Shown here: in pieces, positions 1 to 8,634 of the stretch
How the letters are laid out: each line of letters starts with the position of its first letter
How positions within the stretch are numbered: position 1 is the stretch's first letter
Source of the DNA: Candidatus Gastranaerophilales bacterium
GTDB taxonomy: Bacteria; Cyanobacteriota; Vampirovibrionia; Gastranaerophilales; Gastranaerophilaceae
Assembly (NCBI GenBank): GCA_905235155.1
Contig: CAJOKJ010000005.1
Coordinates: 17,829-81,828, forward strand
DNA length: 64,000 bases
Direction of reading: 5' to 3'
Notes under the pieces: model-generated
Seen by the model: only the letters and a program-made list of their open reading frames with translations
The model's database searches: none
Told to the model about the DNA's origin: nothing
Translations under genes and position numbers: made by a program

Positions 1-16
1 AGTAAGGAGATTTATT

Positions 17-655
17 TTGAAATTATTTGAATTTGTTATAGAAATTTTAAGTTGGCTATATATTCCTTTTATAATTTTTGTGTTTGCTTATTTAATCGGT
101 TCTATACCGACAGGTTATTTGATAGTAAAAGCAAAAACAGGTAAGGATATCAGAGAAATAGGTTCCGGCTCAACAGGAGCAACTAATGTTAAAAGAGTTT
201 TAGGTACTCCCTATTTTTTTCTTGTAATGGTTCTTGATGCATTAAAAGGTGCGTTACCTGTCGTTTTAGCGGCTATATTTGTAAGCTTTAAGGCTCAATG
301 GGGGTTACCTCCGGTAATTGCTGCTGTTGCTGTAATTTTAGGTCATAGCAAGCCTGTTTATTTGAAATTTAGAGGTGGAAAATCTGTTGCAACAGGTGTT
401 GGTACGATTTTGGCATTAAATTGGGTAGTTGGTTTAATCGTGGCTGCTGTTTGGGGTGTAATTACTTATACAACTAAATATGTTTCAGTAGGTTCTATAA
501 TTGCAGTTGCTTTAGCACCTGTTTTGATGTTCGTATTTCATCAACCGATAGCATACGTAATTTATTGTACCATTGGTGCTGCTTATATTATTTATTTGCA
601 TAGAGAGAATATTAAACGTTTAATTAAAGGTGAAGAAAATAAAGTAAGAAAATAA
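17..655 (+). CDS. plsY: Glycerol-3-phosphate acyltransferase PlsY
   Basis: Inner-membrane enzyme that transfers an acyl group from acyl-phosphate to glycerol-3-phosphate, the first step of phosphatidic acid synthesis. The 212-aa length, five or so hydrophobic segments and the family signatures GSIPTGYL (about 28-35), GSGSTGATN (about 49-57) and KFRGGKSVATG (about 117-127) fit PlsY well. The start is TTG, placed by an AAGGAGA ribosome site 6 nt upstream. The C-terminus is short and basic, as usual. No partner PlsX is visible. The gene sits at the window edge, so any operon upstream cannot be judged. Assignment is secure from the motifs. Confidence 0.95.
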   Translation: MKLFEFVIEILSWLYIPFIIFVFAYLIGSIPTGYLIVKAKTGKDIREIGSGSTGATNVKRVLGTPYFFLVMVLDALKGALPVVLAAIFVSFKAQWGLPPVIAAVAVILGHSKPVYLKFRGGKSVATGVGTILALNWVVGLIVAAVWGVITYTTKYVSVGSIIAVALAPVLMFVFHQPIAYVIYCTIGAAYIIYLHRENIKRLIKGEENKVRK

Positions 656-668
656 TATAACTAATTGA

Positions 669-702
669 TTGCCTTTATGAAAAAAATAATTACAATAAAG
701 GT
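669..702 (+). promoter_or_regulatory. Promoter of the 703 gene, apparently leaderless
   Basis: TTGCCT (669-674), a 16-nt spacer, TACAAT (691-696) and then only 6 nt before the ATG at 703. With normal -10 to +1 spacing, transcription would start at or next to the ATG. AAAGG lies 1 nt from the ATG, too close to be a working Shine-Dalgarno. Confidence 0.5.
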
Positions 703-1263
703 ATGAAAAAATTATTACTTTTATTTATTTTATTTATATGTTCAAGTCAATTTGTGCTTGCAGATATTGATTATGTGCGTATTTATAATAGTTTAGAGGA
801 GCCGACTTTCAAATATATTCATGGAATTGACCCGGATCAATTTTATGATATAAAAAATTATGCTTGGGCTCCGTATCCTCTATTTAGGCTTAATCAAGAA
901 GTTTATTTTAAGAAGCAAAAAATTGAACCGGGATATTATCTTTTGACACCACGTGAACATGATGGTAAATGGTATGTTTTATTTAAAGAAAATGGCGTTG
1001 TAAAGGCAACAATACCTTGTTATAAAGAAGAAATTGTGCCACCGGATTTTTATGAGCAAAATTTGCCAAAAGAAAAACTTACACCTTCTCAAAAAATTCA
1101 TATTGGTTTTATACATTTAGTTGGTAAGGCAAATTCTGCAAAGCGTAAAAAATCTCCAAATACATTTTTGGAGATTGATGATATAGACAATGATTTTATT
1201 TCGATGACAATATATTATGGCTCAAAACGATATTATATATTGTTACGTTCAAAGATGTTGTAA
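703..1263 (+). CDS. Secreted hypothetical protein with signal peptide
   Basis: I do not recognise this 186-aa protein. The N-terminus is a clear Sec signal peptide: MKK, a leucine-rich core and a likely cleavage after VLA near residue 20. The rest is soluble, rich in Lys, Tyr and Asp, with no repeats, no membrane segment and no cysteine pair that suggests a known fold. It is probably periplasmic or exported. It follows plsY by about 47 nt but has its own promoter-like sequence, and is closed by a palindromic terminator shared with the convergent gene at 1295. Start chosen because the signal peptide begins exactly there. Confidence 0.7.
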   Translation: MKKLLLLFILFICSSQFVLADIDYVRIYNSLEEPTFKYIHGIDPDQFYDIKNYAWAPYPLFRLNQEVYFKKQKIEPGYYLLTPREHDGKWYVLFKENGVVKATIPCYKEEIVPPDFYEQNLPKEKLTPSQKIHIGFIHLVGKANSAKRKKSPNTFLEIDDIDNDFISMTIYYGSKRYYILLRSKML

Positions 1264-1294
1264 AAAAAGAGAGATTTAAATCTCTCTTTTTGTT
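1263..1294. terminator. Bidirectional terminator between convergent genes
   Basis: Perfect hairpin with arms AAAAGAGAGATTT and AAATCTCTCTTTT, flanked by an A-run on the left and a T-run on the right, so it can end transcription from both sides. It lies between the stop codons of two convergent genes. Confidence 0.8.
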
Positions 1295-1675
1295 TTATTC
1301 TAAACCTTCGTCATCTTCTTTAATTTTATCAATAACCATTTTAGCCATTTCTTTTGCGATAATGCTTTGAGTTGCTTCAGGGCAATTTTGTAACATGGTC
1401 ATTGCAGTTTTTAGAGTTCCGTCAATATCGTACCAACGACCGTTTCTTGAATCACTTTGACCTGATTGAACTGCGGAAATAACATCTTCAACAGATTCGT
1501 ATTTATCATTTTCAATATTATGTTCAATAATAATTTTAATCAAATTTAGTGCAATTCTGATTTGAGTGTCATCGTCAGAATGTTCTAAAGTATTCATAGC
1601 TTGAGATAAAACAGGGTCTTTATCATACCAACGACGTTTTTGATTTGAGTATTCTTCTTTCATTTCTTGTTCCAT
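1295..1675 (-). CDS. Small protein made of two repeated RWYDxD units
   Basis: Unrecognised 126-aa acidic protein. It is an internal duplication: residues about 14-53 and 79-118 share the pattern RWYDxDxxLxxAMxxLxxxxxxTQxxIAxxxxKxxI, joined by a linker rich in Ser and Asp. Each unit is probably a two- or three-helix bundle. There is no signal peptide or membrane segment, so it is likely cytoplasmic. The start is supported by an AGGAGG site 6 nt upstream. It lies 15 nt downstream of the ferredoxin gene fixX in the same direction, so it is probably co-transcribed with the fixCX pair; whether it works with them is unknown. Confidence 0.7.
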   Translation of the reverse strand: MEQEMKEEYSNQKRRWYDKDPVLSQAMNTLEHSDDDTQIRIALNLIKIIIEHNIENDKYESVEDVISAVQSGQSDSRNGRWYDIDGTLKTAMTMLQNCPEATQSIIAKEMAKMVIDKIKEDDEGLE

Positions 1676-1690
1676 AAATGCCTCCTTTTA

Positions 1691-1966
1691 TTAGCCTTGT
1701 TTAAAAGTTACGCCTTTGTTGCCTTTTGGATATTTCCAATCAATACATTGCATATCGCAAGCAACTCTGCACGCACCGCATTCAAGGCAATTTTCGTAAT
1801 TTACTGTTAATGTATTTTTTTCTTCATCCCATTCCCATACTTGAGCGGGACAAACAAATGTACATGTCTTTCTGATACAATTTTTACATTTTTCAAGGTC
1901 AGGTGTCAAGTGCGAAATATTATCGCTAACATATTTTACTTTGAATAATTTATCATTCAAGCTCAT
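1691..1966 (-). CDS. fixX: FixX-like ferredoxin
   Basis: A 91-aa ferredoxin-like protein of the FixX family that passes electrons to or from the FixC flavoprotein. It contains CIRKTC...VCP (about 31-41) and CLECGACRVACD (about 62-73), the Cys-rich elements of the family, and the usual FixX length. The start used here is the ATG at 1966, which overlaps the fixC stop codon as ATGA and has GGGAG 8 nt upstream; an in-frame TTG 15 nt earlier is less likely. The 4-bp overlap implies translational coupling to fixC. The electron-transferring flavoprotein subunits FixA and FixB are not in this window. Confidence 0.88.
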   Translation of the reverse strand: MSLNDKLFKVKYVSDNISHLTPDLEKCKNCIRKTCTFVCPAQVWEWDEEKNTLTVNYENCLECGACRVACDMQCIDWKYPKGNKGVTFKQG

Positions 1967-3258
1967 TTTAAAATCTCCCAAAGTAGCTTTATCCCTGTAA
2001 TACAGTCTTTTCCAAATTCAAGAATATTTCTGTCCGTAAAAAATGTTTTTATGAAGTTTCTAAACTTATCTCGTTTTACAATTCCATCAACTGAAGTAAA
2101 CATCTCAAAGAATGAATTAATTTTTTCAATATAATAACCCGTAAATGATTTTCTTCGTTTGTGCATTGAAGGCATTAAATTCTTATAGCAGCGTAAATCC
2201 TTCATTATGAATGAATTTTCTAATTTTTGTTTATATTCTTTTAAGCAGTCTGATGAATAATCATTTTTATTTAATGCTTCAATTGCTGTTTCTGCTGCGT
2301 ATTTACCGCTTAGCATTGCAAGATTTGTGCCTTCCCAGTGAAGATTATTTACAAGCATTGCTGCATCACCAACAACCATTACGCCATTATCGTATAATTT
2401 AGGAATTTTATTATATCCGCCTTCAGGAATTAAGTGTGCAGAATACTCAATTAATTCGCCATCTTTGATTAGAGGTGCAATTGAAGGATGAGATTTTAAC
2501 TTATCTAAAAGGTCATAAGGTTTTAATTGTTTTTCGGATAATTCATCCAAAGCAACACCCAATCCTATTGTTACTGAATTTTTATTTGTATATATATACC
2601 CGAGTCCGAGCATTTCGTTCATCGGATAGCCTACTATTTCGGTAATACAGCCTTCATCAGTATTAATATTAAATCGTTCGTTAATTTTTTCTTCACTGAT
2701 TTTTATAACTTCTTTTACACCTAATGCGACATCTTGCGGTTTTAAATCTTTTCTTAAACCTGTTTTTTTTGCAAGGAGTGAATTTACACCGTCTGCAAGA
2801 ATTACAATGTCTGCGTAGTAATCTTCTAATTCGGTTTTTATACCAATAATTTTTTTATCTTCTATAATTAAATCTTCAACAACTGTTTCGGTAACAATGG
2901 TTACACCTTCTTGTTTAGCTTGTTCTGCAAGCCAGCGGTCAAATTTCCCTCTTATAACCGTGTAACTGTTAGACTTATTTTCTTTTTTTAAATGAGATAT
3001 TGTAGTCGCATCTGTTTGAGTTAAAAGCATGTATTGATGTTTTACATTGTTTCTTTCAAGTGGTGCTGATTTCTCAAAATCAGGGAAAAGTTCTTTTACT
3101 GCACGGGTATATATTGCCCCGCCAAAAACATTTTTACTTCCGCAAAAGTTTCCTCGTTCAATTAAAACAACATCTTTACCTGCTCTCGCAACAGTAATTG
3201 CAGCAGATATTCCTGCAATACCACCACCTACAACTATAACTTGAGTTTTATTTTCCAT
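1963..3258 (-). CDS. fixC: FixC-like ETF:quinone oxidoreductase (FAD)
   Basis: FAD-dependent dehydrogenase of the FixC / ETF-quinone oxidoreductase family, which together with FixX moves electrons between an electron-transferring flavoprotein and quinone or ferredoxin. The N-terminus has the dinucleotide-binding VVGGGIAGISAA motif followed by the E of a Rossmann fold (VVLIERG), and the FAD motif GDAAMLVN near residue 300. Length (about 431 aa) is typical. I start it at the ATG at 3258 rather than one five codons upstream because the dinucleotide fold begins there and TATAAT lies exactly 6 nt before it. Neither start has a Shine-Dalgarno. It is divergent from the glycosyltransferase at 3304. 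Confidence 0.88.
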   Translation of the reverse strand: MENKTQVIVVGGGIAGISAAITVARAGKDVVLIERGNFCGSKNVFGGAIYTRAVKELFPDFEKSAPLERNNVKHQYMLLTQTDATTISHLKKENKSNSYTVIRGKFDRWLAEQAKQEGVTIVTETVVEDLIIEDKKIIGIKTELEDYYADIVILADGVNSLLAKKTGLRKDLKPQDVALGVKEVIKISEEKINERFNINTDEGCITEIVGYPMNEMLGLGYIYTNKNSVTIGLGVALDELSEKQLKPYDLLDKLKSHPSIAPLIKDGELIEYSAHLIPEGGYNKIPKLYDNGVMVVGDAAMLVNNLHWEGTNLAMLSGKYAAETAIEALNKNDYSSDCLKEYKQKLENSFIMKDLRCYKNLMPSMHKRRKSFTGYYIEKINSFFEMFTSVDGIVKRDKFRNFIKTFFTDRNILEFGKDCITGIKLLWEILK

Positions 3259-3270
3259 AAAAATATTATA
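3259..3270 (-). promoter_or_regulatory. -10 element of fixC, leaderless arrangement
   Basis: On the minus strand TATAAT (3270-3265) is followed by ATTTTT and then the fixC ATG. There is no ribosome site, so the transcript probably begins at the start codon. A convincing -35 is not visible. Confidence 0.4.
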
Positions 3271-3303
3271 CATTATAAAAATATTTTGTGCTTTAATTAA
3301 TTT

Positions 3304-4242
3304 ATGAATATTTTAGGAATATTACCTCATTCAATAGGCGGACGTTTAACAATTTCAAGTATTTTTGACGGCTTTGTGCAAAATGGTCATAATGTTGAGA
3401 TATTTGACGAATTGAAACAAAATGATTTTTTAAATTTTATAAAAGACAAAAGTTATGATTATATTGTAGGATATGATTTTTCCGGGTTAAAATTAAAAGT
3501 TGATAACAATCTTGATATACCTTCAATAAATTATTTTTCAGATGTTATAGAAAGCAAAGCATCAGGTGTTGGTGATGATTGGGATAGGTATTTACCTTAT
3601 TTAAATTTAGAGGATAATCATACTTTCTATTGGGATAGAGTATTAACGGAAAATTCTGAAATAAAAAATTTGCATTACTATCCGCATTTTGTAAATACAG
3701 ATATTTATAAGTATCTGTATATTCAAAAAGAGTATGACGTAATGTTTGCAGGCAGATTAGATACTGATTTCAGGCTGAATTTTTTTATTGAATTAATGCA
3801 ATATTTTCCAAATTTAAAATTTGCTTGGTATGCAATAGAAAAGCATTATAACGATGCTCTTGCAAGAACTGACGAAAAAGATTTAATAAATAAATGCTAC
3901 AAAGGGTTTATAGATAATGAAAAAGATATGGCCTTAGCAATAAATAAGTCTAAAATAGTATTTAATATGAACTCACAGGGCATTTCATCTTTGAATTACA
4001 GAACTTTTCAAACTGTTGCTTGTAAAACTCTTATGATAAGTGATTTTAGAGAAGAAATAAATTTGTTTAAAGGCGATTTACCGTTTTACATAAATATTCA
4101 AGATTTGGCAGATAAAATAAATTATTATCTTGATAATGAAAAAGCCTATGAGTACACAACAAATAAGTGCCATGAAACAGTATCAAAGCACTTAAATTCA
4201 AAAATTTGTGTGAAAAATATTTTGGATTTACTTGCAGGTTAG
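3304..4242 (+). CDS. CgeB-like glycosyltransferase
   Basis: 312-aa protein that resembles the CgeB/YkvP type of GT4-like glycosyltransferases (GT-B fold). The N-terminal half begins MNILGILPH with a Rossmann-like start. The C-terminal half has the family pattern FAGRLDTDFR (about 156-165), the NMNSQG segment and SLNYRTFQTVACKTLMIS (about 227-244), matching the usual R-hh-E-hhACG-hhhhT donor-site region. Donor and acceptor cannot be told from sequence; envelope polysaccharide or glycoprotein is likely given neighbouring envelope genes. No Shine-Dalgarno; TTTAAT lies 6 nt before the ATG. Its last 15 bases overlap the 3' end of the convergent prepilin gene. Confidence 0.65.
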   Translation: MNILGILPHSIGGRLTISSIFDGFVQNGHNVEIFDELKQNDFLNFIKDKSYDYIVGYDFSGLKLKVDNNLDIPSINYFSDVIESKASGVGDDWDRYLPYLNLEDNHTFYWDRVLTENSEIKNLHYYPHFVNTDIYKYLYIQKEYDVMFAGRLDTDFRLNFFIELMQYFPNLKFAWYAIEKHYNDALARTDEKDLINKCYKGFIDNEKDMALAINKSKIVFNMNSQGISSLNYRTFQTVACKTLMISDFREEINLFKGDLPFYINIQDLADKINYYLDNEKAYEYTTNKCHETVSKHLNSKICVKNILDLLAG

Positions 4243-4827
4243 TTTAGTTTCCCAGTTTAATGAAGACGCACAATCTAAGTAATCCATATTTCCATTTACA
4301 ACAGCCCAGTTTGTTGCTTGTATCATATCATTATCTAATTTAATAGCGTTAGTTGATGCATTTCTGTCTATGCCGTAACCATAAGGTAAAATCTCACCTG
4401 AATTATAATTAATGTTAAATCTAAATATAGATTTTCCTTTTGTATTGCCGTTTATTCCGTCAACGGCAACATAAATAGCAATACTACTTGTAGATATAAT
4501 AGTGCCATCTTTTAATTCACAAACAGGATAGCCGCTAAAACTATATCCACTAAGAGGAAATGTGACTCCACAACGTTTTATATCTAAAAATTCAAATATT
4601 CTATTTATATTTAGTGTGTATCCTGTACCCCATTCTTCAGAATCACCATATTTTGTAATTGCTTGACTAAATGCTGCTTGCAGTTCGTTTTGAACTTTTC
4701 TGAGTTGAGTTATGTTTTTGTTTCTGTCAGCACTATTTATTACTGTCGGTAAGGTAAGTACAGCAACTACACTGATTATAGCTACAACAACCAATACTTC
4801 TGATAATGTAAACGCTTTTTTAAACAT
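4228..4827 (-). CDS. Prepilin-like protein (type IV pilus / T2SS pseudopilin)
   Basis: 199-aa protein with the class III signal: short basic leader, cleavage site before FTLSE (A|F rather than the usual G|F), Glu at +5 and a hydrophobic helix running to about residue 30. PilD-type peptidase would cleave it and the rest would form a pilin or pseudopilin head. The head domain contains four cysteines that could form disulfides. It overlaps the membrane protein gene upstream by 8 bp, so the two are probably co-translated. Gene-specific role (structural pilin versus minor pseudopilin) is not determinable. Confidence 0.85.
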   Translation of the reverse strand: MFKKAFTLSEVLVVVAIISVVAVLTLPTVINSADRNKNITQLRKVQNELQAAFSQAITKYGDSEEWGTGYTLNINRIFEFLDIKRCGVTFPLSGYSFSGYPVCELKDGTIISTSSIAIYVAVDGINGNTKGKSIFRFNINYNSGEILPYGYGIDRNASTNAIKLDNDMIQATNWAVVNGNMDYLDCASSLNWETKLTCK

Positions 4828-5824
4828 TTCTTTCTTCCTTTATTTTATCTAATGAAAAGTTAAATTTGTACAAATAATATAAACCTACAACTGTTAGTAA
4901 TATAATTAATATTATAGGATGAACCAGTGAAACAGCAAGTATTGATGATTTTTTTACACCATATATTCCAAGTGCAATTAAGTACGCTGCTTGATACGGC
5001 CCAAAAAATATTGATGAAGACGGTAACATTGCTGAAAATGATATTAGGCTTATTACAAAAAGCGATGCCGAAAATGGCAGCGACAGATTAAAGCTTGCAA
5101 GGATTAAATATGCTACATAACATTCAATCCCCCAAATTACAGCACTTGATATGACTGCTTTTAACGATAGCTTTACGCTGTCTAAAACTTCAAAGCCTTC
5201 CATAAAAGAGTTTGCATGTTTATTTAAACTTTCAACAACTTTGCTTAATTTTTCTAATTTAATTTTATTTAAAAGTAGTTCAATTTTTTTGCAAACAAAA
5301 TCAATTTTATTAAACTTAAAAATTAAATAGAATGCTATCATACTTCCAATAAAAATAAATCCAAAAAAGTATATTGCACTTAGTATAACGGGGTTATTTT
5401 TGCAGTAAACAAGTACAGCAAATAATAAAATGAAAAATACGCTTATACCGTCTAAAGTTCTTTCTAAAATTATAGAACCAAATACTTTCATTTTTTTTTC
5501 GTTTTTATTTTCGCCCAAATAATATGCTCTATAAATATCGCCTGCTCTTGCAGGTAAAAAGCAGTTAAGCATGCTTCCGACGATAAAAACCGAGCCCAGA
5601 TGCCAATTTGAATATTTTGGGTTATCCATCAAAAGAGCCTTCCAGCGAATACCTCTTAAATACATTGTAAAATAATAAAGTGCAACTATCCAAAATAAAT
5701 ATTTAAAACTGAACATTTTAAATGCGTTTAAAAATTCCGCAGCACTTATATCACGGAAAATATAAACTAAAAACACCACAAATAATATGGTTACGGATAT
5801 TGTTAAAATCTTTTTTTTGTTCAT
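4820..5824 (-). CDS. Flippase-like membrane protein (AglD / LPG synthase TM family)
   Basis: 334-aa integral membrane protein with about eight hydrophobic segments, of the UPF0104 / lysylphosphatidylglycerol synthase TM family. Family hallmarks are visible: LRGIRWKALL (about 60-69), LNCFLPARAGDIYRAYYLG (about 91-109) and the Pro/Ser-rich AMLPSSSIFFGPYQAA region near residue 270. Members act in export or modification of lipid-linked sugars or in phospholipid aminoacylation; the absence of a soluble aminoacyl-transfer domain favours the first. TAAAAT lies 6 nt before the ATG and there is no Shine-Dalgarno. It lies 38 nt after gatD in the same direction. Confidence 0.8.
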   Translation of the reverse strand: MNKKKILTISVTILFVVFLVYIFRDISAAEFLNAFKMFSFKYLFWIVALYYFTMYLRGIRWKALLMDNPKYSNWHLGSVFIVGSMLNCFLPARAGDIYRAYYLGENKNEKKMKVFGSIILERTLDGISVFFILLFAVLVYCKNNPVILSAIYFFGFIFIGSMIAFYLIFKFNKIDFVCKKIELLLNKIKLEKLSKVVESLNKHANSFMEGFEVLDSVKLSLKAVISSAVIWGIECYVAYLILASFNLSLPFSASLFVISLISFSAMLPSSSIFFGPYQAAYLIALGIYGVKKSSILAVSLVHPIILIILLTVVGLYYLYKFNFSLDKIKEERNV

Positions 5825-5862
5825 AAGGAAATTTTAACACATTTATCTGTATAAGGCTATAT

Positions 5863-6594
5863 TTAATAAGGTTTATTAACTAAATTTTCATGTGTATTTA
5901 GTTCAATTTCGTCATTAAGTGGTGCTAAATCTATTTTTCTTTTATATTTTTTTTCCAGTGCCAGTGAGATTAAATAATCTGCAAAATGAGGGTTTTTAGG
6001 TAAAAATGAACCGTGTAAATAAGTTCCAAAGATATTTTTATATCTTGCACCTTCTGTTTTATCTTGACCGTTATTTCCGTTTCCGACAATAATTTTTGAA
6101 ATTGGTTTTGTATCACCTTGTAAATAAGTTAAACCGCTGTGATTTTCAAATCCTACAAGAGAATTTGGTTTAAGGAAATTAATTTCAGCGGTAACATTAC
6201 CTATAAACCGTTTATTGCCGGCAAGAGTATATGCATCCAGCAAACTTATTCCTTTTAATTCAGAACCGTCTTGAGCTTTGTAATAATGTCCTAATAGTTG
6301 ATAACCGCCACAAATTGATAAAAATACCGCATTGTTATCTCTTTCCTCTGTTAAGAATGCTTTATTCTTTTGAAGTTCAAAAGCAACATCAACTTGCTGT
6401 CTGTCTTGACCTCCACCGATAAAATATATGTCGTGAGGTTTAAATGTATCGCCAATGTTTATTTCTTCGGCAATAAATTTTATCCCTCTCCATTCACAGC
6501 GTTTTTTTAGCGTTAAAACATTACCTATATCTCCGTATAGGTTTAATAATTTCGGATAAATATGTGCAAAGCTAAGTTCTAAATTTTCTTCCAT
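5863..6594 (-). CDS. gatD: Lipid II isoglutaminyl synthase, glutaminase subunit GatD
   Basis: 243-aa class I glutamine amidotransferase of the CobB/CobQ-like type. It releases ammonia from glutamine, which the MurT subunit uses to amidate D-glutamate in the peptidoglycan stem. Visible features: LYGDIGN near residue 19, FIGGGQDRQQ (about 58-67), the nucleophile Cys in SICGGYQLLG (about 93-102), FENHSG, and the catalytic His in YLHGSFLPKNP (about 192-202). Length matches GatD rather than the longer cobyric acid synthase. Unusually, no murT is adjacent: the next gene upstream is divergent. TATAAT lies 11 nt before the ATG with a weak AAAG between. Confidence 0.85.
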   Translation of the reverse strand: MEENLELSFAHIYPKLLNLYGDIGNVLTLKKRCEWRGIKFIAEEINIGDTFKPHDIYFIGGGQDRQQVDVAFELQKNKAFLTEERDNNAVFLSICGGYQLLGHYYKAQDGSELKGISLLDAYTLAGNKRFIGNVTAEINFLKPNSLVGFENHSGLTYLQGDTKPISKIIVGNGNNGQDKTEGARYKNIFGTYLHGSFLPKNPHFADYLISLALEKKYKRKIDLAPLNDEIELNTHENLVNKPY

Positions 6595-6680
6595 ATCTTT
6601 AGTTTATTATAAATCGTCTTTACGGGCAATAAATAAAACTTAATATTACATATAAATTTTTAAGTCATGTTTGTTATTTT

Positions 6681-6689
6681 TGATATAAT
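6681..6689 (+). promoter_or_regulatory. Extended -10 promoter of the GT2-apt operon
   Basis: TGATATAAT is a consensus extended -10 (TGn plus TATAAT). It leaves a leader of about 40 nt before the ATG at 6736. No good -35 is seen, which is common for extended -10 promoters. Confidence 0.6.
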
Positions 6690-6735
6690 TATCAAGTGAG
6701 GATTTTTTCTCGGTTACAGAGATATTGGAATTAGC

Positions 6736-8058
6736 ATGAAGGATAGAATAACATTATTCATATTATTTGTTGGATTGGCAGTGCTTTTATATGTATACCA
6801 ATATCATTTTAATACTATTTGGGGATTGGTAACGCTTGTTGGTGCAATGTTTGTGTATTCAATCTACATGGTGCTTGCAGATAAGCATCAAAAGCGTAAA
6901 TTAAAGAAAAATCCAAAAGTTATTAACGAAAATTATAAGCCATTTGTAACAATAATGGTGCCTGCACATAATGAAGCATCAGTTATTGCAGATACGGTGG
7001 AAAATATTTTACAACTTGATTATCCAAGTTACGAATTAATTATTATAGATGACAGAAGCGAAGATAATACCGCAGAAGTTATGCAGAAATTAGAACAAAA
7101 ACATTCTAACGTAAAAGCGTTTATTCGTCCAAAGGAGGCATTTCCCGGTAAGTCAGCCGTTTTGAATGACGCAATGCAATTTGCACATGGTGAAGCGGTT
7201 TTAGTTTTTGATGCTGATGCAAGAGTAGAATCTGATTTTTTAAACAAATTAGTTCCAAATCTTGAACCGGAAGATGTAGGTGCTGTTCAAGCAAGAAAAG
7301 TTGTTTCAAACCGTGAGTATAATTTTCTGACAAGATGTCAGGATAATGAGATGACGTTGGATACTCACTTTCAAATTGGCAGGGATGCAGTTAAAGGTGC
7401 TGTTGAGTTGCGTGGTAACGGTGAATTGATAAAAGTTGCGGCATTAAAAGATATTGGTGGTTGGAATAATTATACAATTACTGATGATTTAGATATGTCA
7501 ACACAATTGCATATTAAGGGTTGGGACGTTAGATTTTGTCCGGAAGCAATTGTTAGAGAAGAAGCCATTATTTATTTAAAACCGTTATACAGACAACGCA
7601 GACGCTGGTTTGAAGGTAGCGTAAGACGATATTTAGAACATTTTGGCGAAGTTTTAAAATCTAAAAAAATGTCATTAAGGGCAAGTTTAGATATGACTGC
7701 ATATTTATCAGAATTTTTAATGCCAATATGGTTTACAATGGAACTTTTACTCAGAACTTATAAATTTGCAACGGGTAAAATGCCGTTAAATGGTGTATAT
7801 TCATCAATAATTGTAGGTATTGCCATCGGAACTTGTTTTTGTTTGGCAACCAGATACAGTTTAAGAAAATATAATAAAATGAGCCGCTGGCAGGCTTTAA
7901 AACAAGCAGTGGAAACTTCTGCATATATATTGTTTATATGGTTCCCTGTTGCTTTCTATATTGCACTCAAAATTTTATTTAAACCAAAAGATATGGATTG
8001 GGGTAAAACAACTCACGGACTTGTTTTGGAAGCTGAAAAAGAGATGACAAATGTATAA
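6736..8058 (+). CDS. Processive-type family 2 glycosyltransferase, membrane bound
   Basis: 440-aa GT2 enzyme of the cellulose synthase / poly-N-acetylglucosamine synthase group. Two N-terminal membrane segments (to about residue 50), then the cytoplasmic GT-A domain with MVPAHNEAS, IIDDRSEDNT, the DXD-type VFDADAR (about 158), the acceptor-side TDDLDMS (about 258) and the QxxRW element RQRRRWFEGS (about 289), then three or so C-terminal membrane segments. It probably polymerises or adds sugars to an envelope polymer at the inner membrane. It leads a two-gene operon with apt. Substrate unknown. Confidence 0.88.
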   Translation: MKDRITLFILFVGLAVLLYVYQYHFNTIWGLVTLVGAMFVYSIYMVLADKHQKRKLKKNPKVINENYKPFVTIMVPAHNEASVIADTVENILQLDYPSYELIIIDDRSEDNTAEVMQKLEQKHSNVKAFIRPKEAFPGKSAVLNDAMQFAHGEAVLVFDADARVESDFLNKLVPNLEPEDVGAVQARKVVSNREYNFLTRCQDNEMTLDTHFQIGRDAVKGAVELRGNGELIKVAALKDIGGWNNYTITDDLDMSTQLHIKGWDVRFCPEAIVREEAIIYLKPLYRQRRRWFEGSVRRYLEHFGEVLKSKKMSLRASLDMTAYLSEFLMPIWFTMELLLRTYKFATGKMPLNGVYSSIIVGIAIGTCFCLATRYSLRKYNKMSRWQALKQAVETSAYILFIWFPVAFYIALKILFKPKDMDWGKTTHGLVLEAEKEMTNV

Positions 8059-8073
8059 TAAAAGGGGTTAAAA

Positions 8074-8601
8074 ATGGTAACCGACATTAAAGAAAAAATT
8101 AGAGCAATACAAGATTTTCCAAAAAAAGGAATATTGTTTAGAGATATCACTACTGCATTAAAAGATGCGGATACTATGAAAAAAATGGTTGATTTTTTGT
8201 ATGAACACTATAAAGATAAAGAAATCGACTATATTGCAGGCATGGAATCAAGAGGCTTTATTGTTGGTATGCCGCTTGCATATAAATTAAATGTTGGTTT
8301 TATTCCTGTAAGAAAACCGCATAAATTACCTGCTGAAACCTATCAACAAATTTATGAGCTTGAATATGGTACAGATATGATAGAAATGCATAAAGACGCT
8401 GTTGAAGAAGGTTCAAATGTTTTGATTGTGGATGACTTGTTGGCAACAGGCGGAACTGCTTGTGCTGCTTGTAAATTAATTCATCAAGCAAAAGCAAATA
8501 TTGTTGGAACGGCATTTTGGATAGAATTAAACGGACTTGGCGGACGTGAAAAACTTAAACAACAAGAAGACTGCGAAGTTTTATCAATGCTTCAGTACTA
8601 A
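8074..8601 (+). CDS. apt: Adenine phosphoribosyltransferase
   Basis: 175-aa purine salvage enzyme converting adenine and PRPP to AMP. The PRPP-binding motif VLIVDDLLATGGTA (about 110-123), the substrate loop after MESRGF (about 50-55) and the FPKKGILFRDIT start are all typical. It starts 15 nt after the glycosyltransferase with an AAAGGGG site, so it is co-transcribed, though no functional link to the glycosyltransferase is obvious. Length is normal. Confidence 0.95.
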   Translation: MVTDIKEKIRAIQDFPKKGILFRDITTALKDADTMKKMVDFLYEHYKDKEIDYIAGMESRGFIVGMPLAYKLNVGFIPVRKPHKLPAETYQQIYELEYGTDMIEMHKDAVEEGSNVLIVDDLLATGGTACAACKLIHQAKANIVGTAFWIELNGLGGREKLKQQEDCEVLSMLQY

Positions 8602-8634
8602 TATTTATAAGTAAATTTTTGGAATATGCAGGAT

